DNA of 36,550 bases, taken from assembly GCA_020431405.1 (NCBI GenBank), contig JAGQIK010000164.1, positions 1 through 36,550 on the forward strand. Direction: 5' to 3'. The number at the start of each line of letters is the position of its first letter. Position 1 is the stretch's first letter. This stretch comes from Myxococcales bacterium (GTDB lineage Bacteria; Myxococcota_A; Polyangia; GCA-2747355). Shown piece by piece: positions 26,733 through 35,271 of this stretch. Position numbers and translations under genes: made by a program. A model generated the notes under the pieces. That model saw only the letters and a list, made by a program, of their open reading frames with translations. It had not been told where the DNA came from and made no database searches.

Positions 26733-27379
26733 CGGTGACACCCCGAGCAGTACGTGGGCGGGTTGACCTTGCGCTTGCGCATCGGGTCTTTGTCGGGGTC
26801 GTAGCCCGCCTTTTTGCTGTCCCAGGCCATGTTGGTGATCTGGTCGAGGGGACGCAGGTGAGGTTTGGGATTGCGGTGGCACTCGAGACACCAGCTCATG
26901 CTCAGCGGCTGCTTCTGCGTGACGATCGGCATCTGATCGATGCGTCCGTGGCAGCTCGTGCAGCCGACGCCGGCGGCGAGGTGAACGCTATGATTGAAGT
27001 AGGCGTAGTCCGGCAGCATGTGGACCTTGACCCACTTGACCGGCTTGCCGGCGGCGTGCGCGGCGCGCAGCGGGGCGAGCGGGATGCTGTTGGGTTTGAC
27101 CAGCTTCTCGTGGCAGCCCATGCACGTCGAGGTGGGCGGAATCGCCGCGTGCGCGGCGCGCTCGACCGTGTTGTGGCAATACCGACAGTCGAGACCGAGG
27201 TTGCCCGCGTGCAGCTTGTGGCTGAACGGGATCGGTTGTCGCGGCTGATAGCCGACGTCGGTGTATTGGGGGGAGAACCAGTACCAGATGGCGAAGATCA
27301 GGCCACCGAGAACGACCGGACCGCCTGCCCCGAGGTAGAACGGGATGCGGTTGGTCCATCGCGGGAATATGACAGCCAC
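26729..27379 (-). CDS. actA: ActA, pentaheme cytochrome c of ACIII
   Basis: The protein has 216 residues from GTG 27379, with AGGGGA 6 nt upstream. One N-terminal membrane helix (about 12-35) anchors a periplasmic part with five CxxCH motifs: CRYCH (65), CMGCH (86), CTSCH (140), CLECH (164) and CSGCH (211). Extra His residues in PFSHKLHAGN and FNHSVHLAAGV are likely distal ligands. This is the standard first subunit of ACIII. It opens the act operon after a 369 bp non-coding gap. Confidence 0.95.
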   Translation of the reverse strand: MAVIFPRWTNRIPFYLGAGGPVVLGGLIFAIWYWFSPQYTDVGYQPRQPIPFSHKLHAGNLGLDCRYCHNTVERAAHAAIPPTSTCMGCHEKLVKPNSIPLAPLRAAHAAGKPVKWVKVHMLPDYAYFNHSVHLAAGVGCTSCHGRIDQMPIVTQKQPLSMSWCLECHRNPKPHLRPLDQITNMAWDSKKAGYDPDKDPMRKRKVNPPTYCSGCHR

Positions 27380-27456
27380 GTAAAGTCCCCTACGTGTCTA
27401 ACTGCCACCGACTGTGCTGTCTTGCGCGGCCGGTGTTTCGGATCACTGACGGCACC

Positions 27457-27473
27457 CACCGCGGGACGCGGTG
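27457..27473. other. Hairpin in the actA leader, proximal
   Basis: CACCGCG-GGA-CGCGGTG is a perfect 7 bp stem with a 3 nt loop, about 78 nt upstream of the actA start. No T-run follows on the minus strand. It may be a protein-binding palindrome or a leader RNA hairpin. Confidence 0.4.
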
Positions 27474-27564
27474 AGCAACGCAGTGGGTATCTACCGGGCA
27501 CTGACCGACGGAAGCGTGATGCTACCGATACCGCGACTTACAACCTATTCCCTCGCCGCACCGA

Positions 27565-27583
27565 GAGAGATGCCGCATCTCTC
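27565..27583. other. Hairpin in the actA leader, distal
   Basis: GAGAGATG-CCG-CATCTCTC is a perfect 8 bp stem with a 3 nt loop. It lies about 90 bp downstream of the candidate -10. It could be an RNA hairpin or an operator palindrome. Confidence 0.45.
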
Positions 27584-27748
27584 GATACCGAGGCCAACAA
27601 CACAGTGCCCGCCCCTCCTGCTAGATCTCATGGACAGAGATGAAACCTGCCCAACATCGTTGAAATCCCGAGCTTCATATCCTCGTTGACGGTTTTTCGC
27701 AATAGCTTTTCCGACCCACCGAGTGCCGCCAACGGGCGTAAAAACACG

Positions 27749-28483
27749 CTACTTGTCGCCTGGCTTCAAGATCGTTTGCACGGCGCGGTGGGCGATCTCC
27801 TGGATGCCCCACTGCTTGTCGCGCTTGTAGTAGCCGCGGATGCGGTTGTGCTGATCGACGAGGATCATGCTCGCCGAGTGCGCGATCGACATCGCGGCGC
27901 CGTGGCTCACCGGGTGCTTGCCCTTTGCCGGCGGTGTGCCCATGTGCTGCAAGAATCCCTTCACCGCCAGCTCGTGGATCACCTTCGGCGTCTTCGCGGT
28001 GAGCAGCGTCCAGCGCCCGGGCTTGACGCCGTAGGTCTTGGCCACCTCGCGCAGCTTCTCGGGCGTGTCGTTTTCGGGATCGACGGTGATGCTGACCAGC
28101 CGCACGTCGACCTTGAGCCGCTCGATCTCGGTCTGCAGCTCGGCCATGGCGCGCATCAGCGGCGGGCAGACCGTCGTGCAGCTCTTGAAGAAGAAGTTCA
28201 CCACGTAGACGTGGCCGGCGAGATCCTTGCTGCCGAAGGCCTTGCCGTCCTGGTCGATCAGCGTGTACGCGGGCAGCTGGCGGATCGGCGGCGGCGGGTC
28301 GGGCACGCGGCGCGTGCACTGGCGCAGCATCGGGATCGTGAGCATGCCCGCCACGGCGGCCCAGAGGAACGGGTTGAAGTACCAGGGGCGCTTGAGGCCG
28401 GGCGGCGGCTTGGCGTAGCGCACCTCGCCGTCGACGATGCGCGCGCCCTCGGGCAGCTTGCCGTCGGTCTCGTGCTCGCTCAT
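27749..28483 (-). CDS. SCO1/SenC-type copper chaperone
   Basis: The protein has 244 residues. After an acidic N-terminal stretch comes one membrane helix (about 36-52) and a thioredoxin-like domain with the copper motif CTTVC (Cys102 and Cys106). Further features are SITVDPENDTPEKL and the third ligand His202 in SIAHSASMILVDQ. This is a conventional single-anchor SCO. It overlaps the ABC permease gene by 4 bp (ATGA), placing it in one transcript with heme O synthase and the transporter, just before the act operon. It may supply copper to the oxidase CuA site or act as a thiol reductase in assembly. Confidence 0.9.
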   Translation of the reverse strand: MSEHETDGKLPEGARIVDGEVRYAKPPPGLKRPWYFNPFLWAAVAGMLTIPMLRQCTRRVPDPPPPIRQLPAYTLIDQDGKAFGSKDLAGHVYVVNFFFKSCTTVCPPLMRAMAELQTEIERLKVDVRLVSITVDPENDTPEKLREVAKTYGVKPGRWTLLTAKTPKVIHELAVKGFLQHMGTPPAKGKHPVSHGAAMSIAHSASMILVDQHNRIRGYYKRDKQWGIQEIAHRAVQTILKPGDK

Positions 28484-29286
28484 CGTCGCGACACCGCCGC
28501 CGCCATCGCCAGCGTCAGCGTGGCGAAGCCGCCCAGCACCAGCAGGCTCAGCGCGAGATCACCGCTGCCGCCGAGCGCCGCGCGCGTGCCCTCGACGGCG
28601 TAGCCGAGCGGGTTGGCGCGGATCACGTAGCGCATGAAGTTGCCGCCGGCCGGAAACATCGCGCCCGAGACGATCCACAGCGGAAGCAGCACCACGCTCA
28701 TGATCGCGTGGTAGGCCTGGCTCGAGCTGAGCACCCACGCCATGGTCACCGTCAGGCCGGTCAGCCCGACGGTGGTCAGCACCATCACCAGCGCGAGGAT
28801 CGGCCAGTGGATCGTGCCGTAGGCGTAGCCGGCGAGCGGCGCCATGGCGACGAACAGCGCCGACTGAATCAGCACCATCGTGCAGATGCCGCAGACCTTG
28901 CCGAGCACGAGCGAGATGCGCGAGCCAGGCGCGACGAGCACGCCTTGCAGAAAGCCGCTCTTGCGGTCCTCGATGATCGTGATCGTGCCGTAGATCGCCG
29001 AGAACAGCGGCACCATGATCAGCACGCCAGGGAAGAAGAAGTGCAGGTAGCTCTCGCCGCTGCCCAGCTTGAACGTGTCGGCCATGCCGCTGCCGAGCAG
29101 AAACCAGAAGAACAGCGGCTGCATCACGACGCCGAGCCAGCGCGAGCGCTCGCGCAGCAGGTGCAGCATGTCGCGGCGCCACAGCGCGGCGATGATCGCC
29201 AGCTCTTGCGAGAGCGCCGAGCGCGGCTCGCGCTGTGCGCGCTCCGCGGGCGCCGTCGTGGCGAGATCTTCGACCTTCTCGCTCAT
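28480..29286 (-). CDS. ABC-2 type transporter permease
   Basis: The protein has 268 residues with about six membrane helices. An N-terminal cytoplasmic part is followed by LWRRDMLHLLRERSRWLGVV, the usual entry into ABC-2 permeases. FFFPGVLIMVPLFSAIYGTITIIEDRKSGFLQGVLVAP is the family core, and PLWIVSGAMFPAGG with NPLGYAVEGTRAAL is near the end. It pairs with the ATPase gene 4 bp upstream and overlaps the SCO gene. The substrate is unknown; the position between heme O synthase and SCO suggests a part in oxidase biogenesis, by analogy to Nos- or Ccm-type systems. Confidence 0.9.
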   Translation of the reverse strand: MSEKVEDLATTAPAERAQREPRSALSQELAIIAALWRRDMLHLLRERSRWLGVVMQPLFFWFLLGSGMADTFKLGSGESYLHFFFPGVLIMVPLFSAIYGTITIIEDRKSGFLQGVLVAPGSRISLVLGKVCGICTMVLIQSALFVAMAPLAGYAYGTIHWPILALVMVLTTVGLTGLTVTMAWVLSSSQAYHAIMSVVLLPLWIVSGAMFPAGGNFMRYVIRANPLGYAVEGTRAALGGSGDLALSLLVLGGFATLTLAMAAAVSRR

Positions 29287-29290
29287 CGCT

Positions 29291-30280
29291 TCATGCCGCC
29301 TTCTCGCCCGCGTCGCCTGCGCCGTCGTCTTCGAGCGCGTGGCCGGTGATCTTGAGGAAGGCGTCGGCCAGCGTCGGCCGGCGCAGGCTGATCGAGCGCA
29401 CGCGCCCTTCGGGCAGGCGCTCGACGAGGCGCGGGATCAGCTCGTGCCCGCGCTCGTGCTCCACCAGCAACGTGTTGCGCTCGCCGGAGATGCAGGGCAG
29501 CTCGATCGCCTCGCTGACCTCGCGGCGCTGCGCCTCGCTGTCGCGCGCGTCCTCGCTCGGCTCGAGCTCGAGCACGATCACATCTTTGGAGAGCTTGGCG
29601 CGCAGCTGCTCGGGCGTGTCGATGGCGGCCACGCGGCCGGCCTCTAGCACGGCGAGGCGATCACAGCGCTCGGCCTCGTCGGGGCGGTGCGTGGCGACGA
29701 TGATGGTCAGCTCGCGGCGAGCGCGCTCGGCGTCGAGCTGCTCCCAGGTGCGCCGAAACGACGCCTCGTCGAGGCCCGACGTGGGCTCGTCGAGCAGCAG
29801 CAGGCGCGGCTCGTCGAGCAGCGCGCGCGCGATGTCGAGCCGGCGCTTCATGCCGCCGGAGAGCTTCTTGACGAGATCGTCGGCGCGCGATTCGAGCGCC
29901 GCGTCGGCGAGGCCGCGCGCCACGCGCTCGCGCGCGAGGCTGCCGCTGATGCCGCGCAGGCGTGCGGCGAGCGAGAGGTTTTCGCGCACGCTGAGCCCGT
30001 CGTCGAGGGCAGGGCGCTGAAAGACGACGGCCAGAACGGCGCGCTCGTGACGGCTGACGGCGGCGACCTCGCGGCCGTCGAAGCGCATCGCGCCGCTGCC
30101 GGCGACGCGCAGCCCGCAGGCGATGGCCAGCGCGGTGGACTTGCCGCTGCCGTTGGGGCCGAGCAGCCCGAAGACCTCACCGCGTGCGACCTCGAAGCTG
30201 ACGCCGTCGAGCACGCGCCGATCGCCATACGAAAACGACAGCTCGCGGGCTTCGAAGGCTGGGGGGTCAGCGCGAGGCAT
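29291..30280 (-). CDS. ABC transporter ATP-binding protein
   Basis: The protein has 329 residues. Walker A GPNGSGKST, the Q-loop VVFQRP, the signature LSGGMKRRLDIARALL, Walker B LLLLDEPTSGLD and the H-loop in IIVATHRPDEAE are all intact, so it should be active. The roughly 100 residues after the nucleotide-binding domain form a small accessory domain, and RRPTLADAFLKITGHAL is the typical end of ABC-2 partner ATPases. It is 24 bp downstream of heme O synthase and 4 bp upstream of the permease. I see no ribosome site before ATG 30280. Confidence 0.92.
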   Translation of the reverse strand: MPRADPPAFEARELSFSYGDRRVLDGVSFEVARGEVFGLLGPNGSGKSTALAIACGLRVAGSGAMRFDGREVAAVSRHERAVLAVVFQRPALDDGLSVRENLSLAARLRGISGSLARERVARGLADAALESRADDLVKKLSGGMKRRLDIARALLDEPRLLLLDEPTSGLDEASFRRTWEQLDAERARRELTIIVATHRPDEAERCDRLAVLEAGRVAAIDTPEQLRAKLSKDVIVLELEPSEDARDSEAQRREVSEAIELPCISGERNTLLVEHERGHELIPRLVERLPEGRVRSISLRRPTLADAFLKITGHALEDDGAGDAGEKAA

Positions 30281-30304
30281 CAGAAAAGAAGCGTGCCTGC
30301 GGCC

Positions 30305-31237
30305 TCAGCGGACGATGGCGTCGAGCACGAGCGCGATCGTCAGCAGCGGCAGGTACAGCAGGGTGACCAAAAAGAAGCGCCGCGCGCCGCGGTTTCCGCG
30401 TACGGCGCGCAGGTCGTAAGTGGCGCCGCCGAGCATCAGCGCGCCGGCGAGGCCAGCCACGACCAAATACGCAGCGCCGGCCACGCCGTAGGGCACCAGC
30501 ACCAGGCTCGCCGGCAGCAAGAGCGCCGAGTAGAAGATCGACTGCAGTCGCGCCGCGTCGGCGTTGCGCTCGTTGGGCAGCACCTTGATGCCGGCCTTCT
30601 TGTACTCGGCGGCGCGGTACAGCGCGATGGCGAAGAAGTGCGGCAGCTGCCAAAGCACCAGCACGAGCAGCAGCGCCATGCCGGGGGCGTCGACGCTGGC
30701 GGTGACGGCGGTCCAGCCGATGAGCGGCGGCATCGCGCCGGGCACGGCGCCGACGAAGACGGCCAGCCACGTACGTCGCTTGAGCGGCGTGTAGAGCAGC
30801 ACGTAGGTGTCGAGGGCCAGGGCGGCGAGCAGCGCCGAGAGCGGGTTGACGAGCGCGGCGAGCACCACCAGCGCCACGGCGCCGAGCGCGAGGCCGAAGA
30901 CCAACGCCACGCGCGGGTGGAGCCGTCCGGCGGGCAGCGGGCGCGTGCGCGTGCGCTGCATCAATCGGTCACCGTCGCGCTCGAGATACATGTTGAGCGC
31001 GTTGGCCGCGCCGACGGCGGCGGCCGTGCCGAACAGCGCGGCGATCACCTTCAGCGCGCCGAGCGCCATCTCGGGGCGCAGCATCGAGGCTAGCCACAGC
31101 CCAGCGGCGGTCGTCACCAGACACATGGTGACGATGCCCGGCTTGGTCAGCGCCCACAGCTCCGGGAGCACTGCGCGAATGGAGGTTGCCGGGGTGGACG
31201 CGGCGACGGCGGACTTAGCGGGGTTGGCTTGGCTCAT
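30305..31237 (-). CDS. ctaB: Heme O synthase (protoheme IX farnesyltransferase)
   Basis: The protein has 310 residues with about eight to nine membrane helices of the UbiA family. It farnesylates heme B to heme O, the precursor of heme A in aa3-type oxidases. Key signatures are LTKPGIVTMCLVTTAAG, the first prenyl-diphosphate motif in NMYLERDGDRLMQRTRTRPLP, and the loop YTPLKRRTWLAVFVGAVPGAMPPLIGW, followed by WQLPHFFAIAL with YKKAGIKVLP. All are intact. It starts the ctaB-ABC-SCO group. No heme A synthase (ctaA) is visible in this window, so it must be elsewhere. Confidence 0.94.
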   Translation of the reverse strand: MSQANPAKSAVAASTPATSIRAVLPELWALTKPGIVTMCLVTTAAGLWLASMLRPEMALGALKVIAALFGTAAAVGAANALNMYLERDGDRLMQRTRTRPLPAGRLHPRVALVFGLALGAVALVVLAALVNPLSALLAALALDTYVLLYTPLKRRTWLAVFVGAVPGAMPPLIGWTAVTASVDAPGMALLLVLVLWQLPHFFAIALYRAAEYKKAGIKVLPNERNADAARLQSIFYSALLLPASLVLVPYGVAGAAYLVVAGLAGALMLGGATYDLRAVRGNRGARRFFLVTLLYLPLLTIALVLDAIVR

Positions 31238-31302
31238 GGGGACGTCTTAAACCGCGCGGACCATAGACCATTGTGCGCCCGGACTCAACGGTGGGCTCGG
31301 AC

Positions 31303-31800
31303 TCAACGCTTGGCCGAGTGCTCGGCGGGCACCTCGCGATCGCGCGCGCGCTTGCAGTGCGCGTCGATCTGGCGATAGGCCTGTGCGCAGGCCTTCTTGG
31401 GCAGTCCGCGCTTGGCGCCGCGCGACTGGCATTCCTTGTAGCCGAAGCGCGTGTCGCCGGTGGGTTGTGCGAGCGCCTTGCAGTAGGCGAGGCGATCCTG
31501 ACCACGCAGGCAGGCGCGCATCAGGCGCGGCACCGACTGTAGGCACATGCTCTCCATCGCCTGGCAGCGGCGCGACCAGCCGACGAGCTCGTCGACGCAA
31601 CGCTCCACCGACAGCGTGGCGCCGCGCTGCTCGAACTTGGCGAGGGTCTTGAGGATGTACGTCTCGCCGCTGCGGTAGCGGTAGTAGCCGAGCCCGCCGA
31701 GGCCGAACGTCAATGTGATCAGCACGATCACGAGCACGCGCAGGCCGGGGCTCTTGCGCGTGGCGCGTTTGAGGCCGCGCGGCTCGGAGGACGTGGTCAA
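31303..31800 (-). CDS. Membrane-anchored Cys-rich protein with CX10C/CX9C spacing
   Basis: The protein has 165 residues. The start is TTG 31800, overlapping the apaG TGA (TTGA); no ATG precedes the membrane segment in the right place. A basic N-terminus and one helix (about 20-40) put the rest in the periplasm. Eight cysteines follow at 68, 79, 86, 97, 107, 124, 138 and 149. Spacings of 10, 10, 9 and 10 residues between pairs resemble helical hairpins stapled by disulphides, like the twin CX9C proteins of mitochondria. The sequence is highly basic. It ends 65 bp before ctaB. I cannot assign a family; a redox or copper role is speculation. Confidence 0.65.
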   Translation of the reverse strand: MTTSSEPRGLKRATRKSPGLRVLVIVLITLTFGLGGLGYYRYRSGETYILKTLAKFEQRGATLSVERCVDELVGWSRRCQAMESMCLQSVPRLMRACLRGQDRLAYCKALAQPTGDTRFGYKECQSRGAKRGLPKKACAQAYRQIDAHCKRARDREVPAEHSAKR

Positions 31801-32230
31801 TTGACGCTCTGCTCGCGCGTCAGCACGAAGGCCGGGATCGGCGCGTCGAAGTGCTCGCCCTGGGCGTTGACCATCTGGTACGAGCCGCGCATCGAGCCCA
31901 CCGGCGTACGCAGCGGGCAAGCGCTGGTGTAGCTAAACGACTCGCCGGGCTCGAGGTACGGCTGCTGGCCGACCACGCCGGGGCCGCGCACCTCTTCGAC
32001 GTGGCCGGTGGCGTCGGTGATGATCCAGTGGCGGCTCAGCAGCTGGCAGCCGATCTTGCCCTCGTTGCGGATCGTGATCGTGTAGGCGTAGAACCACATG
32101 CTCGACGAGGGGTCCGAGCGCTCGGGGACGTACTGCACGTCGGCGCTCACTGCCACGCGGTTGATCGCGTCCTCGTCTTGAGCCTGCGCGCCGCCCTCGT
32201 TGTCGCCGCTGGCGTCGATGTACTCGGTCA

Positions 32231-32231
<1 letters not shown>
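31797..32231 (-). CDS. apaG: ApaG domain protein
   Basis: The protein has 144 residues from GTG 32231, which shares its G with the pruA TAG. After 25 polar residues the whole ApaG fold is visible: VAVSADVQYVPERSDP, WFYAYTITIRNEGKIGCQLL, SRHWIITDATGHVEEVRGPG, VVGQQPYLEPGESFSYTS, then TPVGSMRGSYQMV and FDAPIPAFVL. This is a small immunoglobulin-like domain linked to cobalt and magnesium resistance in Salmonella, with an unclear biochemical role. It is translationally coupled to genes on both sides. Confidence 0.93.
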
Positions 32232-33862
<1,631 letters not shown>

Positions 33863-33943
33863 CGCGGCTCCTCCCCTCTGGTCGCAGATAGGGAGGTGGC
33901 GTAGCACGCCCGTATCCGGAGGGTCAAACCAGGAGCGAGCGCT

Positions 33944-35164
33944 CTAGCTCTTGAGCCGCGAGACCAAACGCTTGAACCAGCCGCCGCCGCCGTAGACCGC
34001 CTGCGCGACCTGCAGGATCTCCTCGCCCGACAAGGACGTGCCGGTGCGGCGCGGCGAGCCGCCGATGTCGCCCGAGCCGCCCCAGCGGTTGTCGCCGTCG
34101 GCCTCGACGTTGGGGTCGCGCTCGTTGAGCGCGGCGTAGAGGTGGGTCAGGTCCTTCTGCAGGAACGAGTCGACCTGGCGCACGGTGAAGCGGCCCTCGC
34201 CGTTGTCGAGCACGATCAGCGCCAGCTCCTTGTCGTGGCGCTGCTTGAGCTCGCGCTCGACGGCGTAGATGCCCTGGCGCGAGCGGCAAAGCAGCGCCAC
34301 GCGGCGCTTCTTGTCGATGTGCGCGCGCGCCAGCTCGGCGATCTCGAGCGCACGGTCTAGATAGCCCGGCGGGTAGAGCACCTGGTCGAGGGCGCCGAGC
34401 ATGCGGCGGCTGTATTCGACGAGGTCGATGGTGCCCCAGCTGCCGGTGGACTTGACGCTCTGCTCGCGCGCGACGATGAGGTCGATCTGGCGCTTGCGCG
34501 CGTTGTAGACGGGCGGCGGGAAGGCGCTCAGCGTGGCGGCCATCTCGAGGCCGTGGGCGTCGATGAGCCCCTCGATGCGCACGAACGACATCACCTCGCG
34601 CAGAAGCATCGCGCCCTCGCGCGCGAGCTCGCCATGGTTGAGCAGCAGCCACGCGGCGAGCAGCGCGTCGAGGTCCGGATCGTTGATGTAGATGCGCCAG
34701 GTGCCCTCTTCGAGCGGCAGGCCCGAGAGCACCATCACGGCGGCTTGCTCGCAGGTGGCGAGGGTGAAGGCGCGGATGCAGCCCTCGTGGTGGTCGAGCG
34801 AGTAGTGACGTGCTTGGTTGTCGAAGAGCGGGCCCGCGTAGGCGCCGTCGAGAAAGATCGTCTGCTTGGGATAGCGCACGCGCGTCTCGGCGGTGACGAC
34901 GAGGCCGCGCTCGACGAGCAGCTGTACGTTGCTGCTCGCGATGCACGTCACGTGGCAGAAGCCGCTCTGCTCGACCAGCTCGTAGCGGCCGCGATCGACG
35001 TCGAGGTTCGCGTCCGGCACCAGCGCCAGCGGGACGCTCGGCAGCGAGTGATCGTGCAGCGAGTGGTCACCCGTAGGGTCGGTGCGCGGCGCCGCTTCGA
35101 CGCCGACGCCAGCGACGCCGCCGGCAGCTGGGCGGATGCCTTCTTTTTCTGGGTGATCGCTCAC
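33944..35164 (-). CDS. DHH-phosphoesterase-like protein, function unknown
   Basis: The protein has 406 residues if it starts at GTG 35164 (VSDHPEKEG); no clear ribosome site is seen and the frame stays open further upstream. Features recalling the DHH/DHHA1 superfamily are the literal DHH in YSLDHHEGC and the acidic NDPDLDALLAAWLLL. A C-terminal part with RRVALLCRSRQGIY and a glycine-rich NRWGGSGDIGGSPR corresponds in place to the GGGH-type motif of DHHA1 domains. Order of motifs differs from classical RecJ or NrnA proteins, so the match is distant. The first 40 residues and the linker before the Gly motif are low complexity. It is divergent from the M1-like lipoprotein gene. Confidence 0.6.
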   Translation of the reverse strand: MSDHPEKEGIRPAAGGVAGVGVEAAPRTDPTGDHSLHDHSLPSVPLALVPDANLDVDRGRYELVEQSGFCHVTCIASSNVQLLVERGLVVTAETRVRYPKQTIFLDGAYAGPLFDNQARHYSLDHHEGCIRAFTLATCEQAAVMVLSGLPLEEGTWRIYINDPDLDALLAAWLLLNHGELAREGAMLLREVMSFVRIEGLIDAHGLEMAATLSAFPPPVYNARKRQIDLIVAREQSVKSTGSWGTIDLVEYSRRMLGALDQVLYPPGYLDRALEIAELARAHIDKKRRVALLCRSRQGIYAVERELKQRHDKELALIVLDNGEGRFTVRQVDSFLQKDLTHLYAALNERDPNVEADGDNRWGGSGDIGGSPRRTGTSLSGEEILQVAQAVYGGGGWFKRLVSRLKS

Positions 35165-35271
35165 GTGAGGACCGATAGGTGTCGCCGCCGCGCGGCGAGC
35201 CTTCGTGGTCCCGAGTATTTCACGAGAGCGTCCGACATAAAAGGGATGCGGATTCACGTACAGTGTCTGTG

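Larger units (their letters stand above)
27380..27748 (-). promoter_or_regulatory. Non-coding leader/promoter region of the act-cox operon
   Basis: The 369 bp between the SCO gene and actA hold no convincing gene and are less GC-rich than their surroundings. On the minus strand a sigma70-like pair is seen: TTGCGA (27702-27697), 17 bp, TATGAA (27679-27674). A start near 27667 would give a leader of about 290 nt. Within that leader lie two strong hairpins (27565-27583 and 27457-27473). A long structured leader could allow control of the whole operon. The promoter match is 4 of 6 at both boxes, so it is a candidate only. Confidence 0.4.

Noticed and set aside
27471-27689. Small plus-strand frame in the gap upstream of actA
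   Set aside because: It has no ribosome site, a composition unlike the real genes and no domain; the two hairpins lie inside it.
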